Source of the DNA: Bog-473 sp963782415 | Lineage (GTDB): Bacteria; Actinomycetota; Acidimicrobiia; Acidimicrobiales; RAAP-2 | Direction of reading: 5' to 3' | Assembly: GCA_963782415.1 (NCBI GenBank) | Contig: CAWAJT010000004.1 | Location: 1 to 64,000 of the forward strand | DNA length: 64,000 nt | Shown here: positions 26,395-35,880 of the stretch, one piece after another | Numbering within the stretch: position 1 is the stretch's first letter | How the letters are laid out: every line of letters starts with the position of its first letter | Program-made: the position numbers and the translations under genes | Notes under the pieces: generated by a model | What the model was told of the DNA's origin: nothing | What the model saw: the letters and a program-made list of their open reading frames with translations, nothing else | The model's database searches: none

Positions 26395-29199
26395 ATGGGT
26401 AAGGCACTCGTCATTGTGGAGTCCCCGGCCAAGGCGCGCACCATCGGCGGCATGCTGGGGCCCGACTTCATCGTCGAATCCTCGATCGGCCATATTCGCG
26501 ACCTGCCGCGCGGTGCCGACGAGGTTCCCGCCGCGTACAAGGGGGAGTCGTGGGCGCGCCTGGGCGTCGACGTGGACAACGGGTTCAAGCCGCTCTACGT
26601 CGTGTCGTCGCCGAAGAAGTCCGTGGTCGCCAACCTCAAGAAGTTGCTCAAGGGTGCCGACGAGCTGTACCTCGCCACGGACGAGGACCGCGAGGGCGAG
26701 TCGATCGCCTGGCACCTCTCAGAGGTGCTGTCACCGACCGTGCCCGTCAAGCGCATGGTGTTCCACGAGATCACGCCAACCGCCATCGCCCGTGCCGTCG
26801 ACGAGTGGCGTGAGCTCGACCGGCGACTTGTGGACGCACAGGAGGCGCGCCGCATCCTCGACCGTCTCTACGGCTACGAAGTGTCCCCGGTGCTCTGGCG
26901 CAAGGTCATGCCGCGGCTCTCGGCGGGCCGGGTCCAGAGCGTGGCGACCCGGATGGTGGTTGAGCGCGAACGAGCGCGCATGCGCTTCCGCTCAGCCACC
27001 TGGTGGGGAGTCGAGGGCACGTTCACGAATGCCGAAGCGCCGTCCGGCTTCGGGGCCGCTCTGGTCGGACTGGGCGGAACCGCCATCGCGACCGGCAAGG
27101 ACTTCGACGAGCATGGTGAGCGCACGGGCAAGAGCGACGTGCGCGTCCTCGCCGCGGACGAGGCGACCTCTGTCGCGACGGCACTCGTCGGCCGCCCCTT
27201 CACCGTGAGCGCGGTGACGGAGCGGCCCTTCCGCCGCTCACCGGCTGCGCCGTTCATGACCTCGACCCTCCAACAAGAGGCCGGTCGCAAGCTGCGCTTC
27301 AGCGCGCAGCGGGCCATGCAGGTGGCGCAACGCCTCTACGAACAGGGCTTCATCACCTACATGCGAACCGACTCGACGACCCTGTCGGACGAGGCGCTCA
27401 CCGCGGCCAGGAGTCAGGCCCGCGAGATGTACGGCGAGGCCTACGTGCCCGACGGCCCGCGCCGCTACGAGCGCAAGGTCAAGAACGCGCAGGAGGCACA
27501 CGAGGCCATCCGCCCGTCGGGCGAGTCGTTCCGCACGCCCGAGCAGGCCGGCCGTGACCTGTCAGGGGACGAACTCCGCCTGTACGAGCTGATTTGGAAG
27601 CGCACGGTGGCCTCCCAGATGACAGACGCCACCGGGACGAGCGCACAGATCCGCCTGACGGCCCGGGTGCCCGAGGGCACGGCCGAGGGGCAGGAGGCGG
27701 AGTTCTCCGCCAGCGGACGCGTCATCGCCTTCCCGGGGTTCCTGCGCGCCTACGTCGAGGGGGAGGACGACCCCGACGCCGAGCTTGCAGACCGTGAGGT
27801 GGTACTGCCGGCACTCGCCGTCGGCGATGTGGTGGAAGGCAAAGCGTTCGAGGCGGGTTCGCACACGACGCAGCCACCGGCCCGCTACACCGAGGCCTCG
27901 CTCGTCAAGGCGATGGAGGAGCTCGGCGTGGGACGCCCATCCACCTACGCCAGCGTCATCGCCACCATCCTCGACCGCGGCTACGTGTGGAAGAAGGGCA
28001 CGGCGCTCGTGCCGAGCTTCACCGCCTTCGCCGTAGTCGGGCTGCTCGAGCGCTATTTCGGCAATCTCGTGGACTACGGGTTCACCGCCTCGATGGAGGA
28101 CGACCTCGACGAGATCGCTGCCGGACGCGAGGAGGCATTGCCCTGGCTGACCCGCTTCTACTTCGGCTCGAATGGGCCCGGTGGGGGCAACGGGCACGGC
28201 GACGCCGTCGACTCGGTCGGTCTCAAGGCCTCCGTCGCCACGCATCTGAGCGAGATCGATGCTCGCGAAATCAACTCCATCCCCCTCGGGGACGGGAGCG
28301 ACGGTGAGCCGATTGTGGCCCGGGTCGGTCGCTACGGCCCGTACCTCCAGCACGGCGAGGATCGCGCCTCCATCCCCGACGACATGGCGCCCGACGAGCT
28401 CACGATCGAGCGAGCCGAAGAGATCCTCGCTGCGCCGTCCAACGACCGGGTGCTCGGCGTGGATCCCGAGAGCGGACTCGACGTCCAGGTCAAAGCAGGG
28501 CGATTCGGCCCGTACATCCAGGTGGGCGACGTCGTCGAGGGCGGCGACAAGCCCCGCACGGCCTCGCTCTTCGCGTCCATGGAGCCGGCCACGCTCACCT
28601 TGGAGCAGGCCCTCGAGCTGTTGCAGATCCCGCGCGTGATCGGGACGGATCCCGAGACGAACGAGGACGTCGTGGCCCACAACGGCCGGTTCGGGCCGTA
28701 TCTCAAGCGTGGCTCAGACACGCGCAGCCTGGCCAGCGAGGAGCAACTGCTCACCGTGACGCTGGCCGAGGCGCAGGCGCTCTTCGCCCAGCCGAAGCAG
28801 CGCCGCGGTCGGGCCGCTGCCGCGCCGCTGCGCGAACTCGGCACCGACCCGTCGACCAACCTGCCCGTGGTCGTGAAGGACGGTCGTTTCGGTCCCTACG
28901 TGACCGACGGCACCACCAACGCAAGTCTGCGCAAGGGCGACGCGGTGGAATCCATCGACATTGAGCGCGCCTCCGAACTCCTCGGTGAGCGCCGCGCCGC
29001 CGGCCCCTCCACGCGCAAGAAGAAAGCCGCCAAGAAGGCGGCCCCGGCCAAGAAGAAAGCAGCGGCCAAGAAGGCCCCGGTCAAGAAGAAGGCCACCAAG
29101 AACGCAGCGGGTGCCAAGAAGGCTGTGGGGACTGAGGCGGCGGCGCCCGGGACGGGCGACTCCGCCGCAATGAAGGCTGCACCGACCGAACCGTTCTGA
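26395..29199 (+). CDS. topA: DNA topoisomerase I
   Basis: A 934-residue type IA topoisomerase that relaxes negative supercoils. The TOPRIM domain starts KALVIVESPAKARTIGGMLG and contains YLATDEDREGESIAWHL. The active-site Tyr lies in ITYMRTDSTTLSDEAL. The C-terminal region has no zinc fingers but carries four TOPRIM_C repeats of the form RxGRYGPYLQHGE / KAGRFGPYIQVGD / HNGRFGPYLKRG / KDGRFGPYVTDG, then an alanine/lysine tail (KKKAAKKAAPAKKKAAAKKA) typical of actinobacterial TopA. It is followed directly by tmk. Confidence 0.97.
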   Translation: MGKALVIVESPAKARTIGGMLGPDFIVESSIGHIRDLPRGADEVPAAYKGESWARLGVDVDNGFKPLYVVSSPKKSVVANLKKLLKGADELYLATDEDREGESIAWHLSEVLSPTVPVKRMVFHEITPTAIARAVDEWRELDRRLVDAQEARRILDRLYGYEVSPVLWRKVMPRLSAGRVQSVATRMVVERERARMRFRSATWWGVEGTFTNAEAPSGFGAALVGLGGTAIATGKDFDEHGERTGKSDVRVLAADEATSVATALVGRPFTVSAVTERPFRRSPAAPFMTSTLQQEAGRKLRFSAQRAMQVAQRLYEQGFITYMRTDSTTLSDEALTAARSQAREMYGEAYVPDGPRRYERKVKNAQEAHEAIRPSGESFRTPEQAGRDLSGDELRLYELIWKRTVASQMTDATGTSAQIRLTARVPEGTAEGQEAEFSASGRVIAFPGFLRAYVEGEDDPDAELADREVVLPALAVGDVVEGKAFEAGSHTTQPPARYTEASLVKAMEELGVGRPSTYASVIATILDRGYVWKKGTALVPSFTAFAVVGLLERYFGNLVDYGFTASMEDDLDEIAAGREEALPWLTRFYFGSNGPGGGNGHGDAVDSVGLKASVATHLSEIDAREINSIPLGDGSDGEPIVARVGRYGPYLQHGEDRASIPDDMAPDELTIERAEEILAAPSNDRVLGVDPESGLDVQVKAGRFGPYIQVGDVVEGGDKPRTASLFASMEPATLTLEQALELLQIPRVIGTDPETNEDVVAHNGRFGPYLKRGSDTRSLASEEQLLTVTLAEAQALFAQPKQRRGRAAAAPLRELGTDPSTNLPVVVKDGRFGPYVTDGTTNASLRKGDAVESIDIERASELLGERRAAGPSTRKKKAAKKAAPAKKKAAAKKAPVKKKATKNAAGAKKAVGTEAAAPGTGDSAAMKAAPTEPF

Positions 29200-29200
29200 G

Positions 29201-29839
29201 ATGGGGGCCCGGGGGCGCCTGATCGCACTCGAGGGCATCGACGGCTGCGGCAAGTCCACCCAGGCCCAAGCCGTGGCCGGCGCGCTCGGCGCGGTGCTGA
29301 CCTTTGAGCCGGGGGCGACGCCCGTCGGGGCCGGCTTGCGCCAGCTGTTGCTGGCGCCGAGTGCGCCCCCGCCCTCGCCCAAGGCCGAAGCACTCCTGAT
29401 GGCGGCAGACCGGGCGGAGCATGTGGCCGCCGTTCTGGAGCCCGCCCTGACCGCCGGGCAGTGGGTGGTCAGCGATCGCTACGCGGCGTCGACCATCGCG
29501 TACCAGGGTTATGGACAGGGCCTCGATCCGGCCGCACTCGAGGAGCTGATCCGCTGGGCCACCGGGGGCCTGGCGGCCGACCTCTCCATCCTGGTGGACG
29601 TCAGCATCGAGGTCGCCGCGGCGCGGCTGGCGTCGGGAGGCAGGGCCGGGGCCGATCGCCTGGAGCGCCTGGGTCCGGCCTTCGCACAGCGGGTGCGCCA
29701 GGGGTTCTTGGACCAGGCGGCCGCGGACCCGTCCCGTTGGCTCGTCGTCGACGGCACGGTGGAGGCCGCCGCTTTGACCGCGCATATCGTGGCCTTCGTG
29801 CGCGACCGTTGGAACGACATACCGGCCGCGAGCCGGTGA
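29201..29839 (+). CDS. tmk: Thymidylate kinase
   Basis: A 212-residue dTMP kinase supplying dTDP for DNA synthesis. The P-loop is LIALEGIDGCGKSTQAQAVA, the DR motif WVVSDRYAASTIAYQGYGQG, and the LID region carries RLASGGRAGADRLERLG. It starts one base after the topA stop and its own stop overlaps the holB start. The topA-tmk-holB order is a conserved actinobacterial replication cluster. Confidence 0.95.
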   Translation: MGARGRLIALEGIDGCGKSTQAQAVAGALGAVLTFEPGATPVGAGLRQLLLAPSAPPPSPKAEALLMAADRAEHVAAVLEPALTAGQWVVSDRYAASTIAYQGYGQGLDPAALEELIRWATGGLAADLSILVDVSIEVAAARLASGGRAGADRLERLGPAFAQRVRQGFLDQAAADPSRWLVVDGTVEAAALTAHIVAFVRDRWNDIPAASR

Positions 29840-30927
29840 ACGAGGAGCGACCCGCTCCCGAGCTCTTCGCCGGTGTCGTCTCCCAAGAGCCGGCGGTGGC
29901 GACCTTGCGGGCCGCCGCTGCGAAACCCGTGCACGCCTACCTCTTCCGCGGCGCGCCGGGGAACGGCGGCCTTGCTGCCGCGTACGGGTTCGCCGCCGCG
30001 CTGCTCTGTCCCACCGGCGGCTGTGGCGAGTGCGCCACCTGCCGGGCCGCGCTGGCAGGCACCGATCCGGACCTCCATGTGGTGCGCCGCAGTGGCGCGG
30101 CGGTCTCCATCGGCGACCTGCGCCAGGTTGTCTCATTGGCCCAGCGACGACCACTGCACTCGGCTCGCCAAGTCATCGTGGTGCTCGACGTGCATCTCGC
30201 CGTCCTGCGCGCCCCAGCGCTCTTGAAGACCTTGGAGGAGCCGCCGGGCGACACCGTCTTCATCCTCCTGGCGGACGAGGTGATTCCCGAACTCGTGACG
30301 ATCGCCAGCCGCTGTGTCGAGGTCCTCTTTCCGCCCGTGCCGCGGGCCGATGTGGCGCGCTGGCTCACGGCGTCGGGCGTGCCCGCTGACATGGCAGCCG
30401 TCGTGGCGGACAGCAGCGGCGGCAATCCGGAGCGCGCCCGCGTCATGGTCGACGATCCCGATGTGGCGGCCCGGGTCGAGCTCTGGACCTCGGTCCCCGA
30501 CGAGCTGGGTGTCATGGGCGCCACGACGGCGGGACTGACCCGACGGGTGCTGGACTCGGCCGACCGCGCCGTGGAGCCGCTCCGCCACGCCCACGCCAAG
30601 GAGATGGACGCGCTGACCGCAGCGGCCAAGGAAATGGGTGAGCGGGGCCTCCCGGGCCGCAAGGAGATCGTCGAGCAGCACCAGCGCGAGGAGCGCCGGT
30701 TCCGCACGGATGCCCTGCGGGCAGGGCTCGGTGTCCTCGCCCGGGCCTACCGCGAGCGGGTCATCCGGGCCGCCGCCGGGACGGCCGTCGTGGGCGACCA
30801 GGACATCCGGAGCGCGGCGGCGGCCGTGGACCTGATCACCGAGACGGCGAAGGCGCTGCCGCGCAATCCGAACGAGACACTCCTGGTGCAGTCGCTCTTC
30901 GTCCGCCTGGCCGGCCTGGCGGCCTAG
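29836..30927 (+). CDS. holB: DNA polymerase III clamp-loader delta' subunit
   Basis: A 363-residue AAA+ clamp-loader protein. The start GTG overlaps the tmk stop (GTGA). It contains a P-loop-like AYLFRGAPGNGG, the four-cysteine zinc module CPTGGCGECATCRAAL, LLKTLEEPPGDTVFILL, and the SRC arginine-finger motif TIASRCVEVLFPPV. The Walker A site is degenerate, as expected for a delta' subunit that does not hydrolyse ATP. It is part of the replisome clamp loader with DnaX and HolA. Confidence 0.93.
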   Translation: MNEERPAPELFAGVVSQEPAVATLRAAAAKPVHAYLFRGAPGNGGLAAAYGFAAALLCPTGGCGECATCRAALAGTDPDLHVVRRSGAAVSIGDLRQVVSLAQRRPLHSARQVIVVLDVHLAVLRAPALLKTLEEPPGDTVFILLADEVIPELVTIASRCVEVLFPPVPRADVARWLTASGVPADMAAVVADSSGGNPERARVMVDDPDVAARVELWTSVPDELGVMGATTAGLTRRVLDSADRAVEPLRHAHAKEMDALTAAAKEMGERGLPGRKEIVEQHQREERRFRTDALRAGLGVLARAYRERVIRAAAGTAVVGDQDIRSAAAAVDLITETAKALPRNPNETLLVQSLFVRLAGLAA

Positions 30928-31016
30928 CGCCCTCCCGGGCTGATCGCTCGGGCAAACGAAGGTGGCGCGGAATGCCTAGCATCGGCGGCCACAAGGGCGA
31001 GCGGGAGAGGTCCGGC

Positions 31017-34000
31017 ATGTCGGGGAGGGGTTCGGCGAGCGAGGTCACGGGGCTCCCGGAGCCAGGGGCCGTCCCACGCCTCGAAATCCGAGTGCTCGGC
31101 CCGGTCGAGATCGCATGGGACGACCGACCCGTCGACATCGGGGGCGTGAAAGCGAGGGCACTGGTGGCGCGCCTTCTGATCGACCGCCGCATCATCGTCT
31201 CGGTCGATCGCCTGGTCGACTCCTTGTGGAACGACAACGACGGACCGGGAGCCGAGATCGCGCTCCGCTCGACCATCTCGCGACTCCGCAAGCGGTTGCG
31301 CGAGGCAGGAGCCCCCGAGGAGGTGATCACGACTCGGGCGCCCGGTTACCTCTTGGATGTCCCCGCCGAAGCGACCGACATCTTCGGATTCGAACAGCTG
31401 GTGGCGCAGGGGCGTCGCGAGCTCGCGCGCCGGCGCCCGAGCGAGTGCGTGCGGTTGCTGGCCGAGGCCGAGGCCCTCTGGCGCGGTCCGGCCTACAGCG
31501 AGGTGTGCGACGAGCCGTTTGCCCGGGCCGAAGCCCGGCGCCTCGAAGAACTGCTCCTCTCGGCCCGGGAGACGAGGATCGACGCCGAGCTCACACTCGG
31601 CCACCACGAAGCGGTGACGGGCGAGCTGGAGACTCTGACGAGCGCCAACCCGATGCGCGAGCGGGTGTGGTCCCAGCGCATGCTTGCGCTGTACCGTGCC
31701 GGCCGCCAAGCCGAGGCGCTCCGCGTCTTTCAGGATCTCCGGGCCGTCCTTGTGGCCGAGCTCGGGATCGAGCCGGGCCACGACGTGACCTGGATGGAGC
31801 ACGCCATCCTCGCCCAGGACCCGGCGTTGGACTTCGCCGCCCCGCCCGAGGACGACGGACCTGTTGGTGCTGCATCCTCAGTCGCGCCGCCGAACTACAA
31901 GGTCCGGCTCCCGGGATCCCAGCACGAAGGACCCTTGGTCGGCCGTGCCCGCGAGTCGGCGTTCTTGCGCGAGTGGTGGCGCTCTGTGCCCAGTGGTGCC
32001 GGCCGGCTGCTCCTCGTCGACGGCGATCCCGGCATCGGCAAGACGCAACTGGTGGCGAACCTGGCGCGTACCGTGCAGACAGAAGGCGCACTGGTGTTGT
32101 GGGGGCATTGCGACCACGACCCAGTGGCGCCGTTCCAGCCTTTCGCAGAAGCGCTCGGGCGTTATTTCCAGTCCCTCTCAGCGGACCGGATCTCGACCAT
32201 GCCCGAGTGGCAGTTGACGGAGCTGTCCCGTCTCGTGGTGCGTCTCCGTGAGTACGCCCCGCGTCCCGACGAGGAGGGAGGGGATCCCGAGAGCGAGCGC
32301 TTCCGCTTCTTCGAAGCGGTCACAGCCACGCTGCACGAGCTGTCGTCCCGGCGGCCCGTGCTGGTGGTGATCGACAACCTGCACATGGCCGACCAGCCGA
32401 CGGTTTTGCTTCTGCGTCACGTCCTGCGCGGCACCGACGACGCCAGCGTCGGCGTCGTGGGCCTGTTCATCGACACCGAGGTCCCGCAGGCGCACCGTCT
32501 GCGCGACGTCCTGGCCGACGTCAGGGCCGCGCTCCCGGTCACGACCGTGCACCTGCAGGGACTGGACGCCGAGGCCGTGGAGGAACTGGTCGCGAGCTGG
32601 CCCAACGCCCCGGCGGACATCGTGCCTCTGCTGTGCCGGATGACAGACGGCAACCCCTTGTTCCTCGACGAGTTGCTCCGGCAGTTCGGCTACCGCCAGG
32701 CCGAGCACCATGATGAGGGTGATGCGCCGGTCCCGCCGAACCTGAGTCCCACCGAGGCCATCCGGGAGCTGGTGGCTCGGCGGGTGTCACGTCTGCCCGA
32801 GGACGTCATCTACCTGTTGCAGGCGGCGGCCGTGGCGGGTCCTGAGTGCGAAGCGGGCATCGTGGCCGAGGCGGCCGGCCTCACGACCGAACAGCAACTC
32901 GACGCCTTCGATCACGCAGAAGAGTCGCGCCTGCTGCGCCGCATCGGCCTCGACGTGCGTGACCGGTACGCCTTCAGCCACACCTTGTTGCGCGATGCCA
33001 TCTACGGCGAGCTCCTGCGGGGTCGCCGACTGCGCTACCACCACAAGATCGCCGTGGCCATTGAGCGCGCCCATGCTGACGACCTCGACACCTACGTCGG
33101 CGAGCTGGCTCACCACTTCTACATGGGCGCCGCGTTGGCTGACGCGGACAAGGCCATCGTCTACTGCCGCGCCGCCGGCGAGCGCGCTCTCCGCCTCCTG
33201 GCCTTCGAGGAAGCGGCGGTGCACTTCGGCTGCAGCCTCGAGGTGGCCGAACAGTTCGGGCCGCCCGATCCCGTCACGCGCTGTGACACGTTGATCGCGT
33301 TGGCCGAGGCGCAGAACCGGGCGGGTGACACTGAGCTCGCCGACGCGACCGTGGCGCAAGCGGCTGCGCTGGCGCGGTCCATGGGTGATGCCGAGCGCTT
33401 GGCGGCGGCCGCGCTGCGGGCGGGTCCGCTGAGTTACCTCGGAATTGTGCGTGTCAACGAGGAACAGATTCGACTTCTCGAAGAAGCGCGCGCCGCGTTC
33501 CCCGTCGCCATCCACTCCCATCTGCGGGCAATGGTGACGGCGCGGCTGGGCTTGGTGGTCATTTACGCCACCGACGTGCCCGCACCGGAAACCTTGGCGC
33601 GCTCGCTCGCCCTGAATAACGAGGCCGTGGCGATGGCGCGCAGTCTGGGCGATCGGGTGGCTCTCGGCTACGCGCTCAACGCTCGAATGCATGCGCTGTG
33701 GGGGATTGAGCCGGCGCCCGAGCGGCTGGCGACCGGGACGGAGCTGGGGGAGATCGCCGACGACATCGGGGACGAGCAGCTGGCACTGCACGGACACATG
33801 TGGCGCATTCGTGAACTCCTGGCCCAAGGCGACGTCGATGCCGTGCACGAGGAGATCTCCCGATTCAGGGCGCGGGACAGCGGCCCCGTGCACCCGCTCG
33901 AGGCCTCCTTCGGCTTCAACCTCGCGGCCGTCATGGCGCAGCTCGACGGTGACTTCGTGAAGGCTGAGGAGCTGGGGCAGCGGGCTCTGGAGGTGGCGGA

Positions 34001-34661
34001 GGAGCACAACGAGCTGGCCACGAGCTTCTACGCGACCCTCATGATGTGGACATGGTGGCAGCGCGGCGATTTCGCCGTTCCGGACGCGCCGTTCAACGCC
34101 CTCATCGCCCAGGCTCCAGCCGGGTACCCGATGGTCTCGGCTGCGCGGGCCCTCGTCGATGCCGAGGCGGGCCACAAGGAAGCGGCGATGCACGAATTGG
34201 CTCTCTTGGAAGCGCTGGGGTGGGCCAACGTGGCGGACGATCAGACAGAGGGTGTGTCGCTCGCGTTGGCCGCTGCGACGTGCAGCGTGGTGGGCGCGGA
34301 GGCCGGCGAAGTGGCGGCGCACGTGTATGAGGTGATGCGGCCCTATGCCGGCACCGCCGTGGTAATACGCGCTCCCGCGGCGGCGTGCATGGGGCCGGCC
34401 GACCACTATCTCGGGTTGGTGGCGGGCGTCGTCGGCGATCTGACCCTCTCCGAGGTGCACCACGAGGCGGCACTCCGGTTGGCCCGCCGCATGGGTGCAC
34501 TACCCTTTGCCACGGCGGCCGAGGTCGCGCTCGGCCGGACGATGCATCAGCGGCGAAGGAAGGGCGACGAAGAGCGGGTGGCGACACTCCTGCGCAGAGC
34601 CGAGGAATCCGCGCTGGCCATGGGCCTGCAGCGATTGGCGCAGCAGGCCGCCAGGCCTTGA
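31017..34661 (+). CDS. Large SARP/BTAD-domain ATPase transcriptional regulator
   Basis: A 1,214-residue regulator of the AfsR-like class. Residues about 20-110 form an OmpR-type DNA-binding domain (LEIRVLGPVEIAWDDRPVDI; VDRLVDSLWNDNDGPGAEIA). A BTAD helical domain follows to about 265 (FGFEQLVAQGRRELARRRPS; VWSQRMLALYRAGRQAEALR). The AAA/STAND ATPase has Walker A LLLVDGDPGIGKTQLVANLA and Walker B VLVVIDNLHMADQPTVLLLR. The remaining half is TPR-like helices. The ATG at 31017 has GGAGAGG just upstream. No C-terminal LuxR helix-turn-helix is seen. It is likely a signal-integrating activator; its targets are unknown. Confidence 0.9.
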   Translation: MSGRGSASEVTGLPEPGAVPRLEIRVLGPVEIAWDDRPVDIGGVKARALVARLLIDRRIIVSVDRLVDSLWNDNDGPGAEIALRSTISRLRKRLREAGAPEEVITTRAPGYLLDVPAEATDIFGFEQLVAQGRRELARRRPSECVRLLAEAEALWRGPAYSEVCDEPFARAEARRLEELLLSARETRIDAELTLGHHEAVTGELETLTSANPMRERVWSQRMLALYRAGRQAEALRVFQDLRAVLVAELGIEPGHDVTWMEHAILAQDPALDFAAPPEDDGPVGAASSVAPPNYKVRLPGSQHEGPLVGRARESAFLREWWRSVPSGAGRLLLVDGDPGIGKTQLVANLARTVQTEGALVLWGHCDHDPVAPFQPFAEALGRYFQSLSADRISTMPEWQLTELSRLVVRLREYAPRPDEEGGDPESERFRFFEAVTATLHELSSRRPVLVVIDNLHMADQPTVLLLRHVLRGTDDASVGVVGLFIDTEVPQAHRLRDVLADVRAALPVTTVHLQGLDAEAVEELVASWPNAPADIVPLLCRMTDGNPLFLDELLRQFGYRQAEHHDEGDAPVPPNLSPTEAIRELVARRVSRLPEDVIYLLQAAAVAGPECEAGIVAEAAGLTTEQQLDAFDHAEESRLLRRIGLDVRDRYAFSHTLLRDAIYGELLRGRRLRYHHKIAVAIERAHADDLDTYVGELAHHFYMGAALADADKAIVYCRAAGERALRLLAFEEAAVHFGCSLEVAEQFGPPDPVTRCDTLIALAEAQNRAGDTELADATVAQAAALARSMGDAERLAAAALRAGPLSYLGIVRVNEEQIRLLEEARAAFPVAIHSHLRAMVTARLGLVVIYATDVPAPETLARSLALNNEAVAMARSLGDRVALGYALNARMHALWGIEPAPERLATGTELGEIADDIGDEQLALHGHMWRIRELLAQGDVDAVHEEISRFRARDSGPVHPLEASFGFNLAAVMAQLDGDFVKAEELGQRALEVAEEHNELATSFYATLMMWTWWQRGDFAVPDAPFNALIAQAPAGYPMVSAARALVDAEAGHKEAAMHELALLEALGWANVADDQTEGVSLALAAATCSVVGAEAGEVAAHVYEVMRPYAGTAVVIRAPAAACMGPADHYLGLVAGVVGDLTLSEVHHEAALRLARRMGALPFATAAEVALGRTMHQRRRKGDEERVATLLRRAEESALAMGLQRLAQQAARP

Positions 34662-34671
34662 TGGCGCGCCG

Positions 34672-35166
34672 TCAACGCGGCGCAGCGTCCTCCTCCGGGA
34701 GGTCCAGCGAGGGTTCCTCGAGATCCTCGTAGGCGGCCAAGCGGTCGTCGGCCTCTCGGATGCGGCGACTCATGCCGGTGAGGAGCGCGTTGCGGAAGCC
34801 GGGAATCTCCATCATCGACTCGAATTCGCGCGGTCCGACGATCAGAACGTCGAGGTCCGTGGTGGCGCGCACGGTGGCGCTGCGGGGCACCGCCTCAATG
34901 GCGGCGAGCTCGCCGAAGTGGTCGCCGGCGTGAAGAATGTTGACGACGCGCCCGGCTCTGGTCACGGTGGCCGTTCCTTGCAGAATCACGAACAGCTCGC
35001 GCCCGAGCCGACCCTCGCGCAGAATCACCTCTCCGGCCTGAATGTGGAGGCGCTCAGCGATGCGCGCCATCTCGGAGAGCTGTTCCTCGGTGCAGGCGGC
35101 GAACCAGGGGACGCGCTGCAGACGGTCAGGCCCGACCTGACCCGCTCCTTCGCTCTCTGCGTGCAT
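34672..35166 (-). CDS. Stand-alone cyclic-nucleotide-binding domain protein A
   Basis: A 164-residue protein that is almost only a cNMP-binding beta-roll: LQRVPWFAACTEEQLSEMAR, then AGEVILREGRLGRELFVILQ, AGDHFGELAAIEAVPRSATV with the phosphate-binding FGELAxxxxxxRSATV cassette. No helix-turn-helix follows, so it is not a CRP-type transcription factor. The ATG at 35166 has GGGGAG just upstream. It converges with the SARP gene and has a paralogue 110 bp upstream. Confidence 0.85.
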   Translation of the reverse strand: MHAESEGAGQVGPDRLQRVPWFAACTEEQLSEMARIAERLHIQAGEVILREGRLGRELFVILQGTATVTRAGRVVNILHAGDHFGELAAIEAVPRSATVRATTDLDVLIVGPREFESMMEIPGFRNALLTGMSRRIREADDRLAAYEDLEEPSLDLPEEDAAPR

Positions 35167-35275
35167 TGCTGCTCCCCTGGCATTGGCGGCGCCGTCTCGC
35201 CGCGTCGTCAGGGTAGGCGCTGGGCGGATCTCTCCGCCGTCGTTCGGTGATCCGGCCCCGTCGTGGGGCCGATGG

Positions 35276-35815
35276 TCACGTGGCGGACGGGCCACGGGAT
35301 GAACTTTCGGCCGGGTCATGTCCCTCGACGGCCGAGGCCAGCTGGGCGTCCACGGCGCGCAGGCGGCCGGCCATGCTGCGGAAAAGGGCGTCGCGGAAGC
35401 CGGGGATGGCCGCTATGGCGGAGAATTCCCGCGGCCCGATGATGAGGACGTCCAGCTCGGAGAGCGCCGTCACCGTCGCGTTGCGGGGTCCGGGATTCAT
35501 GGCCGCCAGCTCGCCGAAGAAGTCCCCCGGCCCAAGGGTGTTGACCCGCCGCCCGGCTTGGGTCACGGCGACCGTGCCCGAGAGGATCAGGAAGAACTCG
35601 CGGCCGATCCGGCCCTCGCGGGCAAGGACCTCACCTTCAGCGACCTCGACCCGCTCGGCGAGGTGGGCGACCTCTTTGAGCTGTTGGGGTGTACAGGCCC
35701 GGAGGGGCTCGACGGCGTGGAGCCGCTCCACCGTCGCCTGTCGTCCCGCCACGGTCACCACGGGACCATGGTGCGCCCTGCCGCTTGCACTGCGATTGCA
35801 CAGTTGTTGCAGCAC
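35276..35815 (-). CDS. Stand-alone cyclic-nucleotide-binding domain protein B
   Basis: A 179-residue paralogue of the neighbouring protein: ACTPQQLKEVAHLAERVEVA, EVLAREGRIGREFFLILSGT, GPGDFFGELAAMNPGPRNAT, LDVLIIGPREFSAIAAIPGF. It has the FGELA phosphate-binding cassette, with RNATV replacing RSATV, and no DNA-binding domain. The similar length, the shared DVLIxGPREF motif and the tandem position indicate local duplication. Partner proteins are unknown. Confidence 0.85.
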   Translation of the reverse strand: MLQQLCNRSASGRAHHGPVVTVAGRQATVERLHAVEPLRACTPQQLKEVAHLAERVEVAEGEVLAREGRIGREFFLILSGTVAVTQAGRRVNTLGPGDFFGELAAMNPGPRNATVTALSELDVLIIGPREFSAIAAIPGFRDALFRSMAGRLRAVDAQLASAVEGHDPAESSSRGPSAT

Positions 35816-35880
35816 GGTCCAGCGTGGGGGAGGGTGGCTCGGAAAGGGAGGACCGTCCTGACCTGGCCTGACTCGCCTGG

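Noticed and set aside
34672..35815. CRP/FNR-type transcription factors
   Set aside because: Both proteins contain only the cNMP-binding domain; no helix-turn-helix follows.
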